DNA of 64,000 nucleotides. Source: Selaginella moellendorffii (lineage: Eukaryota > Streptophyta > Lycopodiopsida > Selaginellales > Selaginellaceae). The notes under the pieces were generated by a model, which made no database searches, was not told the DNA's origin, and saw only the letters and a list, made by a program, of their open reading frames with translations. Within the stretch, counting starts at the first letter, position 1. Each line of letters starts with the position of its first letter. The position numbers and the translations under genes were made by a program. Where the stretch lies: the NCBI RefSeq assembly GCF_000143415.4, contig NW_003314272.1, positions 2,133,728 through 2,197,727 on the forward strand, read 5' to 3'. Positions 1-11,130 of this stretch are shown here, piece after piece.

Positions 1-2700
1 CATGTCGCATGAAATAAGGTTGACCATGTTAGCAATCATAAGTTGTTGTGCTTGTAGAATTCTCTGGCAGCCACCCCTCTTCGATCCTTTCCAATGTTGT
101 GTTGATGTAAGTGTCGAAAGATATGAATGTGCCATCTAGATCATCACTAATGTGTGGTGCCAAGAACTTCTTATAGTTTGCGTGATGTACACAGCCCTTC
201 TCATCATGTTCTCAAATAGTTTTGGCAGTCCTTTTTCTCTGTTCATCAAGCAAACATTGAGGAACTCCAGAGTCTCTATCTGTTGCTTATATGGAAGCTT
301 CGATTTTGTGATATTGTAAATCATGTCATCTGGAGTTTTGTTCATTGCAAAAGTAACATATGCATAATTAAGAAAAATGAAGTGTGATAAGAAACTTACA
401 TTCATGAGAAGAAATTTTGGCTATAGTCTCTAGCCACTCCTTTGGCCTGTGATTGTCTACAATACATACTAGTTTCTTCAACTTTGAGGATTTTGCATGT
501 TGAATTTTGTGCTCAATTTGTACAAACTCAGCTGAGAGCTCTTCTCGATTCTTCTCTGGATATGCAAGTTCGTAGGCATCTTGCTTGACCTTCACCAAAG
601 GCTAAAAACCAAAACAATTAAAAGAGGCTTTTATAAAATAAAAGGGAAAGACATACCTTACACCACACAGCGAGTATAAAACTGATTGGGTTGTTGAACC
701 AAGTTGTACTGTCATTTCAAGTGCATAAGTGCTGAACAAGTGTTGCGAGATCATCATCATAATGTTGGCGGATGTCATCCTCACTCAAGTCTGCCAAAAA
801 TTGAAGTTATTCGATGTCATGGACAAGGTTTTTTTTTACCTCTAACTCCACTTTAACTTGTTTTGTTGTGTTTAAATGTAGGCTTGGGCAGTTCGCTGTT
901 CAAAAACTATAAAACTTACGCATTGATCTTTTGGCAAGCCAAGATAAGTCTGTTGACATCCAAAGGTCCCCTCGCATAGGCATGGCCGACTAGAATGTTG
1001 ATATGGTAGATGGGATCATCGCAAAAATGATCGTCAATACACTTCATCCAAGTTCCATATCAGTTGTTACCATCAATAATTTCCCCATAAGTTGTCGAGT
1101 CTCAGGATGTCTGATAAGCATGTCATCAAATTCTAGGGACTTCCTCCTCCAAATAGGATCCTAGCTATTCACAATCTTGGGTGTGATAGTAATGATCTCC
1201 GTTGTTCCTGGCTTGCAAAAACAGACTAGAAACATACCAATATTTGTTGCAAGGCCATTCTGTTTGAACAAGCTGTATATATTTGAGTTCATATATTTGG
1301 ATGCTATGCGGACAAAGTTCGTCTACTGCAAACAGCAAAGGGGGATTTCTCTAATCAAGTCATAAGGGCCTGGCCACTTGAGTGCTTCAAGTGTTTGGTG
1401 AACTGTTTTTTTCCTTGTCCACATAATAGTCTCTTGGAAGCGCTTGTCCACCATATTGTCAGGAAGGTCTGCAACTCTTTCAGCTCTAGGCTCTTCCTCA
1501 AGTTCCATATCGTGAACACCACTAGATTGCCCAACTTTAGGGATTTGCATTGGTGGTGGTGGCAGTGGCGGCGGGGGCAGAGGCAATAGTGGTAGTGGTG
1601 GTGGCAATGGTGGTGGTGGCAGTGGCGATGGTAGTGGTGGAGGTGGTGATGGCAGAGGTGATGGTGGTGGAGGCGGTGAATCTCAAACTAAATGTGTCTC
1701 TGTTGTGCCAATTGTCGATCGTGATATCATTAGATTGAACTTCTCGTGTCTTCTTGGCTCCAACAACCTTTTTATGTGTTACAATTTTCCTTTTCTGCAA
1801 GAGAAAAAATTTTGTTAGTCAAACTAAATAAAGATAATGAGAAATTCAAACAGTTAAAGTAAATCAAGTGGGCCTAGACTCCACCTCGGGCACTTTAGTT
1901 GCCTAAGGCGCTGAGGTTATTCAAATAACCTCAGCCCCCTGGGCAGCCAAAGTGCCCGAGGTGGCCAGCCCGAGCTCAACCTCGGGCAATTTGGCCAAGG
2001 TTATTCATATAACCTCGGCCCCTCAGCTAGCAAAACTACCCGAGGTGGCCGGCCCGAGCTCGACATCAGGCAGTTTGGCCACCCGAGGGGCCGAGGTTAT
2101 TCAAATAACCTTGGCCCCTCGGCCAGCAAAACTGCCCAAGGTGGTGGGCCCGAGCTCGACCTCGGGCAGTTTGGCCACCCGAGGGGCCGAGGTTATTCAA
2201 ATAACCTCGGCCCCTCGGCTAGCAAAACTGCCCGAGGCAGTCGGCCCACACTTAACCTCAGGCAGTTTGGCCACCCGAGGGGCCGATGTTTTTCAAATAA
2301 CCTCAGCCCCTCAGCCAGCAAAACTGCCCGAGGTGGCCAGCCCTAAAGAAGCAATCAAGAAAAAACAAGAAGAAAAAATGGAAGTGGAAGCAATCAAATC
2401 GAAACTCACCCTTAGTGGCATCTTTCCTTCCTAATTTCTTGATCATGCTGGATTTCTTGTGCACTCAATCTCTCCCGCTCGTGCGCTCAATCTCTCCCGC
2501 TCCTGCGCTCAAACTCTCCTGCTCACGCGCTCAATCTCTCCTGCTCGCGCATTCAATCTCTCAATCTCTTGCACACTCAATCGCTCGATCTCCTTCGTGC
2601 TCAATCCCTTGATCTCCTTCGTGCTCAATCCCTCGATCTCCTTCACGCTTAATCTCTCGATCTCTCGTGCGCTCTCGGTGCGAACAGTAACCTAATCTTG
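1..2700 (-). pseudogene. ParB/methyltransferase-like element gene, copy 1 (partial, runs off left edge)
   Basis: This is a minus-strand copy of the gene seen more completely at 11191-16472, and its 3' part lies outside the window. Exon 1 appears to end near 2412, where a GTGAGT donor lies. The next exon starts near 1799 after a TTTCTCTTGCAG acceptor. It encodes a basic stretch, then a Pro-rich run (about 1690-1550), then a conserved block with DKRFQET and LIREIPLC (about 1430-1330). Further exons at about 598-403 (VKVKQDAY, PKEWLETI) and 345-136 (TPDDMIYNITKSKLPY) match the other copies. The ParB-like site reads IIDGN near 1078-1064, but only after a frameshift. Several frames and stops show that it is dead. 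Its divergent neighbour is the MULE transposase at 3692-5990, so it is probably the accessory gene of the same element. Homology to the other copies is clear by eye; function is inferred. Confidence 0.6.
1911..2304. repeat. Five palindromic units in intron 1 of ParB/MTase-like copy 1
   Basis: A 24-bp near-perfect palindrome (arm CCGAGGTTATT, two-base centre, complementary arm) occurs at 1911-1934, 1995-2018, 2091-2114, 2187-2210 and 2283-2304. Spacing is 84, 96, 96 and 96 bp. The intervening DNA, with GCCCGAGCTCGACCTCGGGC-like inverted stretches, is also repeated. The array lies between the apparent donor near 2411 and the acceptor near 1800 on the minus strand, so it would be spliced out. 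The clustered palindromes resemble binding-site arrays; the binding protein is unknown. Confidence 0.8.
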
Positions 2701-2760
2701 GCAGCTACCCTAACCCTAATCCTGACAGCTGCCCTAACCCTAACCAATCTCTCATCCTGG
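2415..2760. repeat. Low-complexity CT-rich leader repeat
   Basis: Short degenerate tandem repeats of the form GCTCAATCTCTC / CTCGCGCGCTC run from about 2459 to 2690. They are followed by CCCTAACC-like telomere-similar runs at 2707-2745. The block sits in the 5' leader of the minus-strand ParB/MTase-like gene. The same TTAGGGTTAGGGCA-type stretch heads the other two copies (10290-10330 and 27265-27300), so it belongs to the element. I see no coding role. Confidence 0.6.
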
Positions 2761-3591
2761 CCATTCATTCCGAATAACCTAAATCTCAACCATCACAATA
2801 TCTTTGATCTTATTTTATCTTATCATTATTATTATATGTAAATTATGCTTCTTTATTTTTTATATTTTAACGATGGTATAACTAGCACCTATCAACATTT
2901 CTGTTATTAGAGATATGATATTATATTTTACAAATTATTTAGAAAGGATGCATTCTCATCAATATTTTGTGCATATTTTGGAATCGTTACAAGAACTTTA
3001 AAGAGTATAAATAAGGCATGTTAAAATATATTTTACTATATCCATCTATGAATGGATGAATCCTCATCCAGAAATTTATTTTGTGTTGTATTAGATCCTA
3101 AATAATAGGCATGTGCTTTAAATGTCATTTGAGCAGTGTTCACAATTATGGATAAAACTTGAGTTGTACTACAAATTAAATTTGTCATTGAAGAATAAGA
3201 TTTGACAAGATTTATTATCATCTACCACTTAAAATTTGACAACTTGACATATCACACGTGCTAATAGTTAGATTGGATCTCTTGGTTTGACACGTTATAG
3301 TAGAATGTCATTACTGGTATCATTATTAACTATCAAACTTCACATGCTGAAAATCTTTCCTTGGATCTATGTGTATGCATGCATCAGACATCATAATAGA
3401 TGACAGTAATATTAATACTGTCACACTTGAATATGTTAAATTTGCTATAAAATTTAAATTCATTTTGTACGTTGTCTTCTTATTACTCTATTTAAATTTC
3501 AATTATGTTTCACTATGGATTTTTACAAGTAGCATAAAGAGAGAGAATACCAAAACCTATTGAGAATGATGGAGAGGTTTCTTCTTCATTT
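2761..3591. other. AT-rich divergent intergenic region
   Basis: This AT-rich sequence separates the minus-strand ParB/MTase-like gene from the plus-strand MULE gene and presumably holds both promoters. I see no convincing gene, and short open frames here look random. No clear TATA element can be singled out by eye. Confidence 0.5.
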
Positions 3592-3691
3592 TCGAGATCA
3601 CCCACTTCTTTTATTCTCTCAGAGGATTGTTTCTGAAAGTTTTTTATATCGGCATTTTGATCTTTGTCTTAGCTCTATTTCTTTAGAGGCT

Positions 3692-5990
3692 ATGATTTGC
3701 AACGACACTGGTATAGTTGCATACTCAGAGTTTCTTCTTTCTGGTGTGGGCAAGGGTGGACAACAATGGGATTTATAGAATTCCAAGTCAAAGAAAATTC
3801 AAGTGTTTGGATCTCCAATCAAAATGCTAAAATGCGCTCCAACTAAAGTGAATGTGAAGCAAGAGTTAGTCGTTATCCTCTTGTCCTCTTCTAATTCAAG
3901 TGGAGAAGTCATGCTAGTGTCGGTGCCGAATTCACCAGCTCCAGCTCCAACTTCAGCAATATTCAAAGCCGTTAGCAATGCTTTCCAGTTTTCACGCCTC
4001 TTAATCAACGTGCACTTGTTTTTGTATAGGCTTGTGAGTGAGCTTCCATCCTCCTACAACGGCAACATTTTCTTCGAGCTACCACCTCTTGTCAGAAGCA
4101 CAGGTTCCAAACGGAAGGGGATGGAAACCAAACAGGATGTCCACAATTGGTGCAAGATCAAGACCACACACTTCCAACATTTTGAAGGCATAGTGTCTAT
4201 AGTTCATTGTGGCGGGCATTTAGATTGTGTGGATGAAGCATGCAATCTAGACCGCTCTAGAAACTCTATATTTCTCAAAGGGTCTACAGTTAATCCTCAA
4301 GCCTGTGACACCATTGCTGTTGGATTCAAATGTCGATTCTACAAAAATGCTCCTCTATGTCGTGCTATCTACAAGGCCAAGATGTACTACTTTCTTCCAT
4401 GGGATGGAGTGGCTAGAAGAGCTGTAGTGCATGTTGGCACATATATGCATCCAATGCAAGAAGGGATACAAAAGAGTTCTCTTAAACGTTTCAAAGATGT
4501 TGTGCAAGAAGAGATTATGAGAAACTCATCTGCAACTCCGAAGCATATTCAGAAGACCATCCTCAAGGATTTTATCACAAACACCTTACTCAATCCAAGT
4601 TGCCAAAAAACTTAACTAAACGAGGCTAGCTTGTGGGACTTACTACGAGGAGTACAACTTGCTACTAGCCTAAGGAGGTACATTCGTTATTTTTTATAAT
4701 AATAATTTTTTCTTACATTATATTGTTTAGGATAAAATCTTGAATGTGTGAATCTCGAGAAGGGAAGTTGCAATTAAAAATTGACTTTATCTTTGAATTG
4801 AAATGGACCTGTCCATACGAGTTCATCCATGGAAGTTTGTTTCTAGACCAAGTTGTGAATGAGCAAGAGCACCCTTTCATCTTCAAAATGTTTACCATGG
4901 GCCTTGCCTCTGATGTAAATCTTGTCTCCCGAATGGACATGTTTAGGTCTAGTGACCTTGCAAATGCATTGGTACATTTTGACCATATGGAGCGCGTATC
5001 AGGTTGGACAACCATGGGAGCTCATGTGTATGATCCAAGGTAATTTTTATTCTCATTATATTGAAATTGTTATAATATTTGTGTTTTTATAGGCTATGTT
5101 GTAAGTTAACAATTGCAACAACAGAGTTTAAAGTACAAGCCCAGACAGCACAAGAAATATTTTGGAAGTCCCTCTCTGATATTGTCCTAAAGCGGACTGG
5201 TAAGCTTGCAAACTTTCACGGTTTTATGGCAGATGGGGCTGGTGTAAACTGGAATGGTATCCGAGTAGTTTTTGGGAATGGTCAGCTATTGGAAGGTCGT
5301 GAGAGGACTTGTGAGTTCCATTGGGCTCAAAGCCTAAACCAGCACTGCCACCTTATCAAGCCAGAGTTTCAATCAATATTTAAGGAGTTGTGCAAACAAT
5401 GGCAGGTTGCACCTTCTGAAGAAGAGCATGAGGCAAAAGCAAACGAGATTCGAATTTGGTGGCGTGAAGATGGCCATATAGACATAAGTTGCATACCACA
5501 ACTTGAGTCATGGTTAGGATGGTGGGAAGTTAGGATATTCTAGTGGGGATATCACTCTTTTCAGGTTGGTTTGTATTTTTTCTTCTCCTTTTATTACCTT
5601 TTAATATTCCCTTTTCCATTAGGATCAACCACTTGAGGACCTCGCATACACCCCAACTGTGAATCTCTCCGAAAGTAAGCACTAGAGTTGGCATTCCTCT
5701 AAGGCAGGGAAAGGGAAGATGAGTCTATATAAAACCTATCTATCAAATTTAGTACGTGCTATAGAGCAATCTTCAAAAGCACTGGCATTTGAGGAAGGAA
5801 GCTATATGGGAACAGGGCCTTCTGTTAAGATGTTACATGATAGGATGAAGAGAAAATTAATTCCACCCGCCCGAACAGTGGCAACTGCAATTGAGGAAGT
5901 GGTCCGTAGCACATATATGGAGTACACTCCCTGAGCTTCTATTGGTGATATGAAGACTGTCTACTCAAAGGAGCGTGGACCATACTTGAG
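3692..5990 (+). pseudogene. MULE transposase, copy 1 (broken)
   Basis: The start ATTTGCAACGACACTGG (MICNDTG) matches the start of the intact first exon at 8497. The N-terminal region (3803-4615) carries a Cys/His zinc-finger-like section: HCGGHLDC, then CRFYKNAPLC and a later H-x-H region, as in FLYWCH/GCM-type MULE domains. The catalytic section follows. HVYDP at about 5022-5036 is the likely first Asp. A 53-nt intron lies at 5040-5092. MADGAGVNWNG (about 5227-5260) is the second Asp, and ERTCEFHW supplies the C-x2-H typical of MULEs before the final Glu region. In-frame TAG codons (3776, 5541, 5674) and loss of the C-terminal SWIM finger mark it as dead. It would act on element ends in the nucleus. 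It is transcribed away from the ParB/MTase-like gene on its left. Confidence 0.75.
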
Positions 5991-6560
5991 CTTACGAGCT
6001 GAAGAGTTGAGCTCATGAGTTGAGCTCAATTTTCAATTGTAATTTAGTACAAATATTATAAAATTTAAAATTTTAAAGTTATGGCGAACTTAATAATTTC
6101 ATAACTCTCTATATATTATATAGATAAAATTGTTCTAAAGGACACTTCTTGTTCTAATAATTTAAATATTTACTACATGCAATAATAGAGACATTTGTTA
6201 GAATATAAAATAAAATGTTTGCAAAAAGAGTATTCTTGTCACTTCTTTAAATTTGTACTCTGTGCTTTCTAGCTAGTAAATGTTAGGTTTGTCAGAATTT
6301 TAAAATTATTAAATTTGAATTAAGATTCTATATAAGGCCATATAACCATTTGAAAGGGAAAAAAAACAACTGTGATGGTACATATGCTCTCACAATACAT
6401 TGTAACATCATACACCCGAAAGACTATCACGAAATATTTTTTTAGAAGGTAAAGACAAAAATGGAGACTCACAAATACTATGGGCAGTATTGCGAAAAGA
6501 ACCTCACAAGTATATAAAATGAAAAGTGAAATAATAAAATATTTTTATTAATTATATAAG
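5991..6560. repeat. AT-rich segment, inverted homologue of about 19120-20080
   Basis: This non-coding AT-rich stretch separates the tail-to-tail MULE copies 1 and 2. Blocks such as the GAGCTCAA-rich stretch near 6010 and the CCATATAACCATTTGAAAGG stretch near 6340 reappear in inverted orientation at 20040-20070 and 19700-19730. It is probably the terminal part of the MULE element, with an internal deletion relative to the 19-20 kb copy. I could not fix a terminal inverted repeat. Confidence 0.5.
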
Positions 6561-6614
6561 GTATAATTAGTTTATATTATTGATAGAGAATAAACATCAA
6601 TATTGCTAAAAAAT

Positions 6615-8497
6615 CTAATTAGCTCCAAAAGTTTTCTGCAACTCGGCAATAGTAAGGCTTGCTTGGTGTATATGAATATCCACTTTAGGATCTTGGTGCA
6701 AGATGTTGATGAAGATGTAGTACATATGCTTACAAGGAGCATATACCTTCCTATGTTCCTCGCACTTCGTAAAGTTTGGACATGTGCAAGAAGAAAAGTC
6801 TTGAATGGCAATTGTGTACTTTCCACCTTCTGTTTTGACTGTGTACTCCTTCGCGAGCACAGTGATGTACTTGATGGAGAGAATCTCACACTTAAGTGTT
6901 TGACCCAAGTTTATTTTACCTTGCTTCCACCATTCCAATTAGCCCCATCCTCATCTGCCACGAAACCGCGAAAGTTGGCAGGCTTACCAGTCCGCTTCAA
7001 TACAATGTCGGAGAGCAACTTCCAAAATATTTCCTGAGCCATCTAGTCTTGTACTTTAAATTCTACCGTTGCAATTGTCAAGTTACAATGTAGCCTATGA
7101 AGAACACAATATTTAAAACCATTTTAAGATAATGAGAAAAAAAACTACCTCGGATCATATACATGAGCTCCCATGGTTGTCCAACCCGCCACCCGCTCTA
7201 TATGGTCAAAATGTACCTATGCATTAGCAAAGTCACTCGACCTAGACATATCCATTTGGGAAACAAGATCCACACCAGAGGCAGGGCCCATGGTAGACAT
7301 TTTGAAAATGAAGGGGCGCTCTTGCTCACTAACGACTTGATCTGGAAATAAATTACCATGGATAAACTCATAGGGACAAGTCCATTTTAATTCAAGGATT
7401 GAGTCGATTTTTTATTGGAGTTTCCCCTCTCGAGATTCACACATCCAAGACTTTATCCTAAATAAAACAAAATGTAAGAGAGATATTATTGAAAAGTATG
7501 TAATAATATTTTCATACCTCTTGAGGCTAGTTGCAGATTGCACATGTCATAGTAACTCCCGCAAGCTAGCCTCATCCAGTTGAGTATTCTTGTAGTCCGG
7601 ATCAAGTAAAGTATTTGCGATAAAATCCTTAAGCACTATCTTTTGAACATGCTTCGAAGTTGCAGATGAGTTTCTCACAGTCTCTATCTGCACTGCATCT
7701 TTGAAATGGTTGATTGAACTCCTTTGTATCCCTTCCTGCATTGGATGTGTGTGCGTGCCAATATGTACTGCATCTCTACTAACCTCTCCATCCCGTGGAA
7801 GAAAATAGTACATCTTGGCCCCGCAGATGGCACGACACAATGGAGCATTCTTGCAAAACCGACACTTGAATCGAACACCAATGGTGTCACAGAGGGGAGG
7901 ATTGGTTGTAGATCCTTCAAAAAATATGGAGTTTTTACCACGCTCTCGATTGCATGCTTTATTTACACAATCCAAATACCCACCACAATGAACCATGGAC
8001 ATTGTGCCTTTGAAATGCTGGAAATGTGTGGTCTTGATCTTGCACCAGTTGTGGACATCCTGCTTCATCTCCATCCCCTTTCGTTTTGAGCTGACAAGAG
8101 GTGGTAGTTCAAAGAAGATATTGCCATTGTATGTAGATGGGAGCTCACTAACAGGCCTATGCAGAAAGGAATGAACATCAATAGAGAGGCGGGAAAACTG
8201 GAAAGCGTTGCAAACAGCTTGGAATATCAATGAAGTTGGAGTTTGGAAATTCTTGGCTCGCACTGGACTAACATCTCCACTAGAACTAGAAGAGGAAAAA
8301 ATGATGATGACTGACTCTTGCTTCACATTCACTTTAGTAGGATCACAGCCTCGCACTTTGATTGGAGATCCAAAAACTTGAATCTCTTTCGACTTGGAAT
8401 GTTGGAAATCCCAATGTTGTCCATCTTCACCTACACCTGAAAGAAGAAACTCCGATCGTTCAACTACACCAATGTTGTTGCAAATCACAACTTCCAA
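6615..8497 (-). pseudogene. MULE transposase, copy 2 (internal deletion)
   Basis: The first exon (8497-7547) is intact over 316 codons. It begins MEVVICNN and includes a Cys/His-rich zinc-binding region (HCGGYLDC, CRFCKNAPLCRA, then HIGTHTHPM), consistent with an N-terminal FLYWCH/WRKY-GCM-like DNA-binding domain. A second exon (about 7452-7150) encodes KWTCPYEFIHG and GWTTMGAHVYDPR, the start of the DDE fold. Near 6950 the catalytic block breaks off after an ANWNG motif and is fused directly to the C-terminal SWIM zinc finger (CTCPNFTKCEEHRK then PCKHMYY, 6938-6615). The middle of the catalytic domain is therefore deleted. It is divergent from the ParB/MTase-like gene at 11191. The DNA-binding ends look intact and the core is missing, so it is inactive. 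Confidence 0.75.
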
Positions 8498-8773
8498 TAA
8501 AATAGAACTGAGAGAAAGATCAAAATGTCGGCAAAGAAAACTTTATGAAATAAGACTTTAGGAGAAAGAAAGCGGTGGGTGATTTTGGTAATGCAAAAGG
8601 AAGCCCTCCATTTTGTTGCTTTTAGGTTTGGGAACTCTGAACTTTTATAACGAAATGTCACCTCACATGTGCCATGCCATTATGTGAAAAGATAGGGCGA
8701 TTTTATTCTAGGATTTAACATCGAATAATGCTGTTATAATAAATTCTATATGAAGTATATAGGACTATGTTGT
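8498..8773. promoter_or_regulatory. Upstream region of MULE copy 2
   Basis: This is the left part of the divergent region between MULE copy 2 and the ParB/MTase-like gene. The stretch AAGACTTTAGGAGAAAGAAAGCGGTGGGTGAT (8551-8582) is conserved at 27004-27035 upstream of MULE copy 3, so it belongs to the shared element promoter or leader. The rest is unremarkable AT-rich sequence. Confidence 0.4.
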
Positions 8774-9503
8774 TGTAGCGCATGTGATCATGGGATGAGA
8801 TTTGGATATACTGTCACCATGGATCCTTGGAACCTTGGGGGATAAATGGGGATAAAATAGCCACTAAGGGCTCTCTCATCAAGCAATTGCCCCTTTTCCA
8901 ATTGGCTTAAGGGGAGAGAGATAATGTGTGCTACAATTGGTATCGGAGCAAATGGCACGGGTTCGATTCCCATTGATTAGTGGCTACTTAAAAGTATAAT
9001 ATACCCTTGAGCAAGGTATATTCCTACCACTAAAATTTGAAATCGTACGTATTGGGCATCCATGCGTACGTTCTTCCTCTTGTGTAGAGTATCCACGGAC
9101 GAAGGTATCCACCGTGGGACTGCGGTACGGATGGATGACTAATTGCCTCATATGGAATAGCTGGTCTACACAATGGAAGGATTGGTAGATTGACTAGTTG
9201 CCTCACATGGAATAGCTGGTCTACACAATTGAAGGATTGGTAGATTGAGTGCGAAAATGGAGGTGCTGGTTCCCCTTGGCTCAGTAGGGGTTATTAGTTA
9301 ATAGTGAATGAGGACATTGACATTTTTGAAGGGGGGGTGAGTGTAGCGCATGTGATCATGGGATGAGATTTGGATATACTGTCACCATGGATCCTTGGAA
9401 CTTTGGGGGATAAATGGGGATAAAATAGCCACTAAGGGCTCTCTCATCAAGCAATTGCCCCTTTTCCAATTGGCTTAAGGGGAGAGAGATAAGGTGTGCT
9501 ACA
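8774..9503 (+). mobile_element. Complete TRIM retrotransposon
   Basis: Two near-identical 162-bp direct repeats start TGTAGCGCATG and end GTGTGCTACA (8774-8935 and 9342-9503). They are typical TG...CA LTRs. A primer-binding site TGGTATCGGAGC (8938-8949), matching the usual initiator-tRNA-Met site, lies just inside the 5' LTR. A purine tract GAAGGGGGGGTGAG precedes the 3' LTR. The target duplication GTTGT flanks it at 8769-8773 and 9504-9508. The interior of about 400 bp has no coding capacity, so it depends on proteins from an autonomous element. It inserted in the promoter region of the second MULE/ParB element. Related copies lie at 36000-49406 (interrupted) and 60462-60936 (partial). Confidence 0.95.
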
Positions 9504-9508
9504 GTTGT

Positions 9509-10318
9509 ACAATATTAAAAGTCTATATACATTAAATTCAAAAACATACTCAAATTTATTATATGCACTAACTTTTGGTAGAACGGAAAGAAATATCGCC
9601 TCAAGCATGTGTCATAATATGAAAGATAGGAATGATTTTATTTTAGGATCTACCATCAACCAATTGTTGCCAAATAAATTAAATATTGTACATATTTTTA
9701 GTACTTCATTAAAGCTAGATATCATCACATTCTTCTAAACTCATTTAAATATATTCCATCTTTGTACTACCATCTATCACCTATAGTAAATTATCTATAT
9801 ACATTGCTTTGGAAATAACACTTTACGATTTAATAATCTTATATTTTCTAACAATGTCGTACTGTAATCAATTCAACACATGCGTCTGTGACATTATTTC
9901 AAATTATGATATAGTCATATTAGAGCACACCTCCATTATTAAATTACACTTTGTCACTTTATCACTTTGTCACGTGATCAAATCTATGTAAGCAACCAAA
10001 AGGAACGACTCGAGAGACGATCCGTTCGGTATCAAATTTGGAGGGAAAAGGCCCATGAACAAGAGTGCACCCCCTTTTCCAATCGGTTAAGGGTTTTGGG
10101 ATATTTGGGGTTAAGCGTCTTTGGGTTTAAATCTAGGGCGGAATAGAAATTATACAGTGCTAGATTTATTATTTATAGTACAGTGAAGATTTACTGCATC
10201 CACGATGAACAGCGTATAACAGTGCTAGATTTATTATTTATTGTACAGTGAAGATTTACTGCATCCACGATGAACAGCTGTGATAAAAGTTAGGTTAGGG
10301 TTAGGGCAACCGCCAGCA
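9509..10318. promoter_or_regulatory. Divergent promoter region of element copy 2, with a 60-bp tandem duplication
   Basis: AT-rich DNA separates the TRIM from the leader of the ParB/MTase-like gene. A 60-bp unit beginning ACAGTGCTAGATTTATTA is tandemly duplicated (10154-10213 and 10219-10278). A TTAGGTTAGGGTTAGGG run follows at about 10290-10307. A related leader exists at 27180-27300. At 10056-10130 a stretch resembles 62250-62310, so part may come from another repeat. I see no gene. Confidence 0.5.
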
Positions 10319-10619
10319 TTAGGGTTTTATAGAAAGTAGAGCAGGAGATTGGGAGTGACTGCAGAGTAAGTTTTTTCTCCTCCTCCACTCCCTCTCCTCC
10401 CCGCACAGCGCCGGCGCACCCAGCGCACCCGCACTCACGCTACGCCCAGCGCCGCCACGCCCAACACTACCGCGCCCACACCATGCCATGCTCAGCACCG
10501 CCACTACCTAGGGCTGCCAAGCGCTGCCCACTGCCATGCCACGCCCAGCACAGCACTGCCTAGGTCCGCCGCTGCCCCGCATCGCCCACGCCACGCCACG
10601 CCAGCGCCGCACTGCCTAG

Positions 10620-11130
10620 GGCCACCGCTGCCCAGCACCGCCACTGCCAAGTGCCCAGGCCGGGCATTTGGCTGGGCACTCCGCCTGGGCCAGCCATGGC
10701 AGGCCGGTATGCCGGCAAACCAGTGCCAAAGCCAACTGCCTGCACCAAGTCTGTGCAGGCTAGCCAAGGCACTTGGCCGGCAAAGGCGCCAAGTGCTTGT
10801 GCCAAATGCCCACGCTGGGCATTTGGCACGAGCCAGCCAAGTCCAAGTGCCCAGGCCAAGGGTCCCGAGGCACTTGGCGTGCACCGGCCTTGGCGCTTGG
10901 TGCGGGCGCCGGTCCGCCTCCAAGTGCCAAGGCCGGCTGGGGCCAAATGCCCGGGACTGGCACTTGGTGCGAGCCGGCCTTGGCGCTTGGAGGTGGGCTG
11001 GTTCGCCAGCGAACTGGTCCACCTCCAAGCGCCAAGGCAAGGTTCTCAGGCGGTTGGCCTTGGCGCGGGCCGGCCAAGGTGCTTGGGGGTGGCCTGGTTC
11101 GCCAGCGAACCGGCGCCTGTACCAAGCCCA
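10620..11130. repeat. GC-rich inverted-repeat array in leader/intron 1 of ParB/MTase-like copy 2
   Basis: This GC-rich block contrasts sharply with its AT-rich surroundings. It is built of repeated CTTGGC/GCCAAG and CAAGTGCC/GGCACTTGG words in both orientations. The clearest hairpin is 10977-11038, two 31-nt arms starting GCCTTGGCGCTTGGAGGTGG that match at about 27 of 31 positions. It occupies the position of the 1911-2304 array in copy 1, between leader and the Pro-rich exon, but its sequence is unrelated. Long open frames on both strands here are GC-driven artefacts. Confidence 0.7.

Noticed and set aside
1550-1738. Val/Ala-rich plus-strand frame and Thr-rich minus-strand frame
   Set aside because: Both are alternative readings of the Pro-rich repeat of the minus-strand gene.
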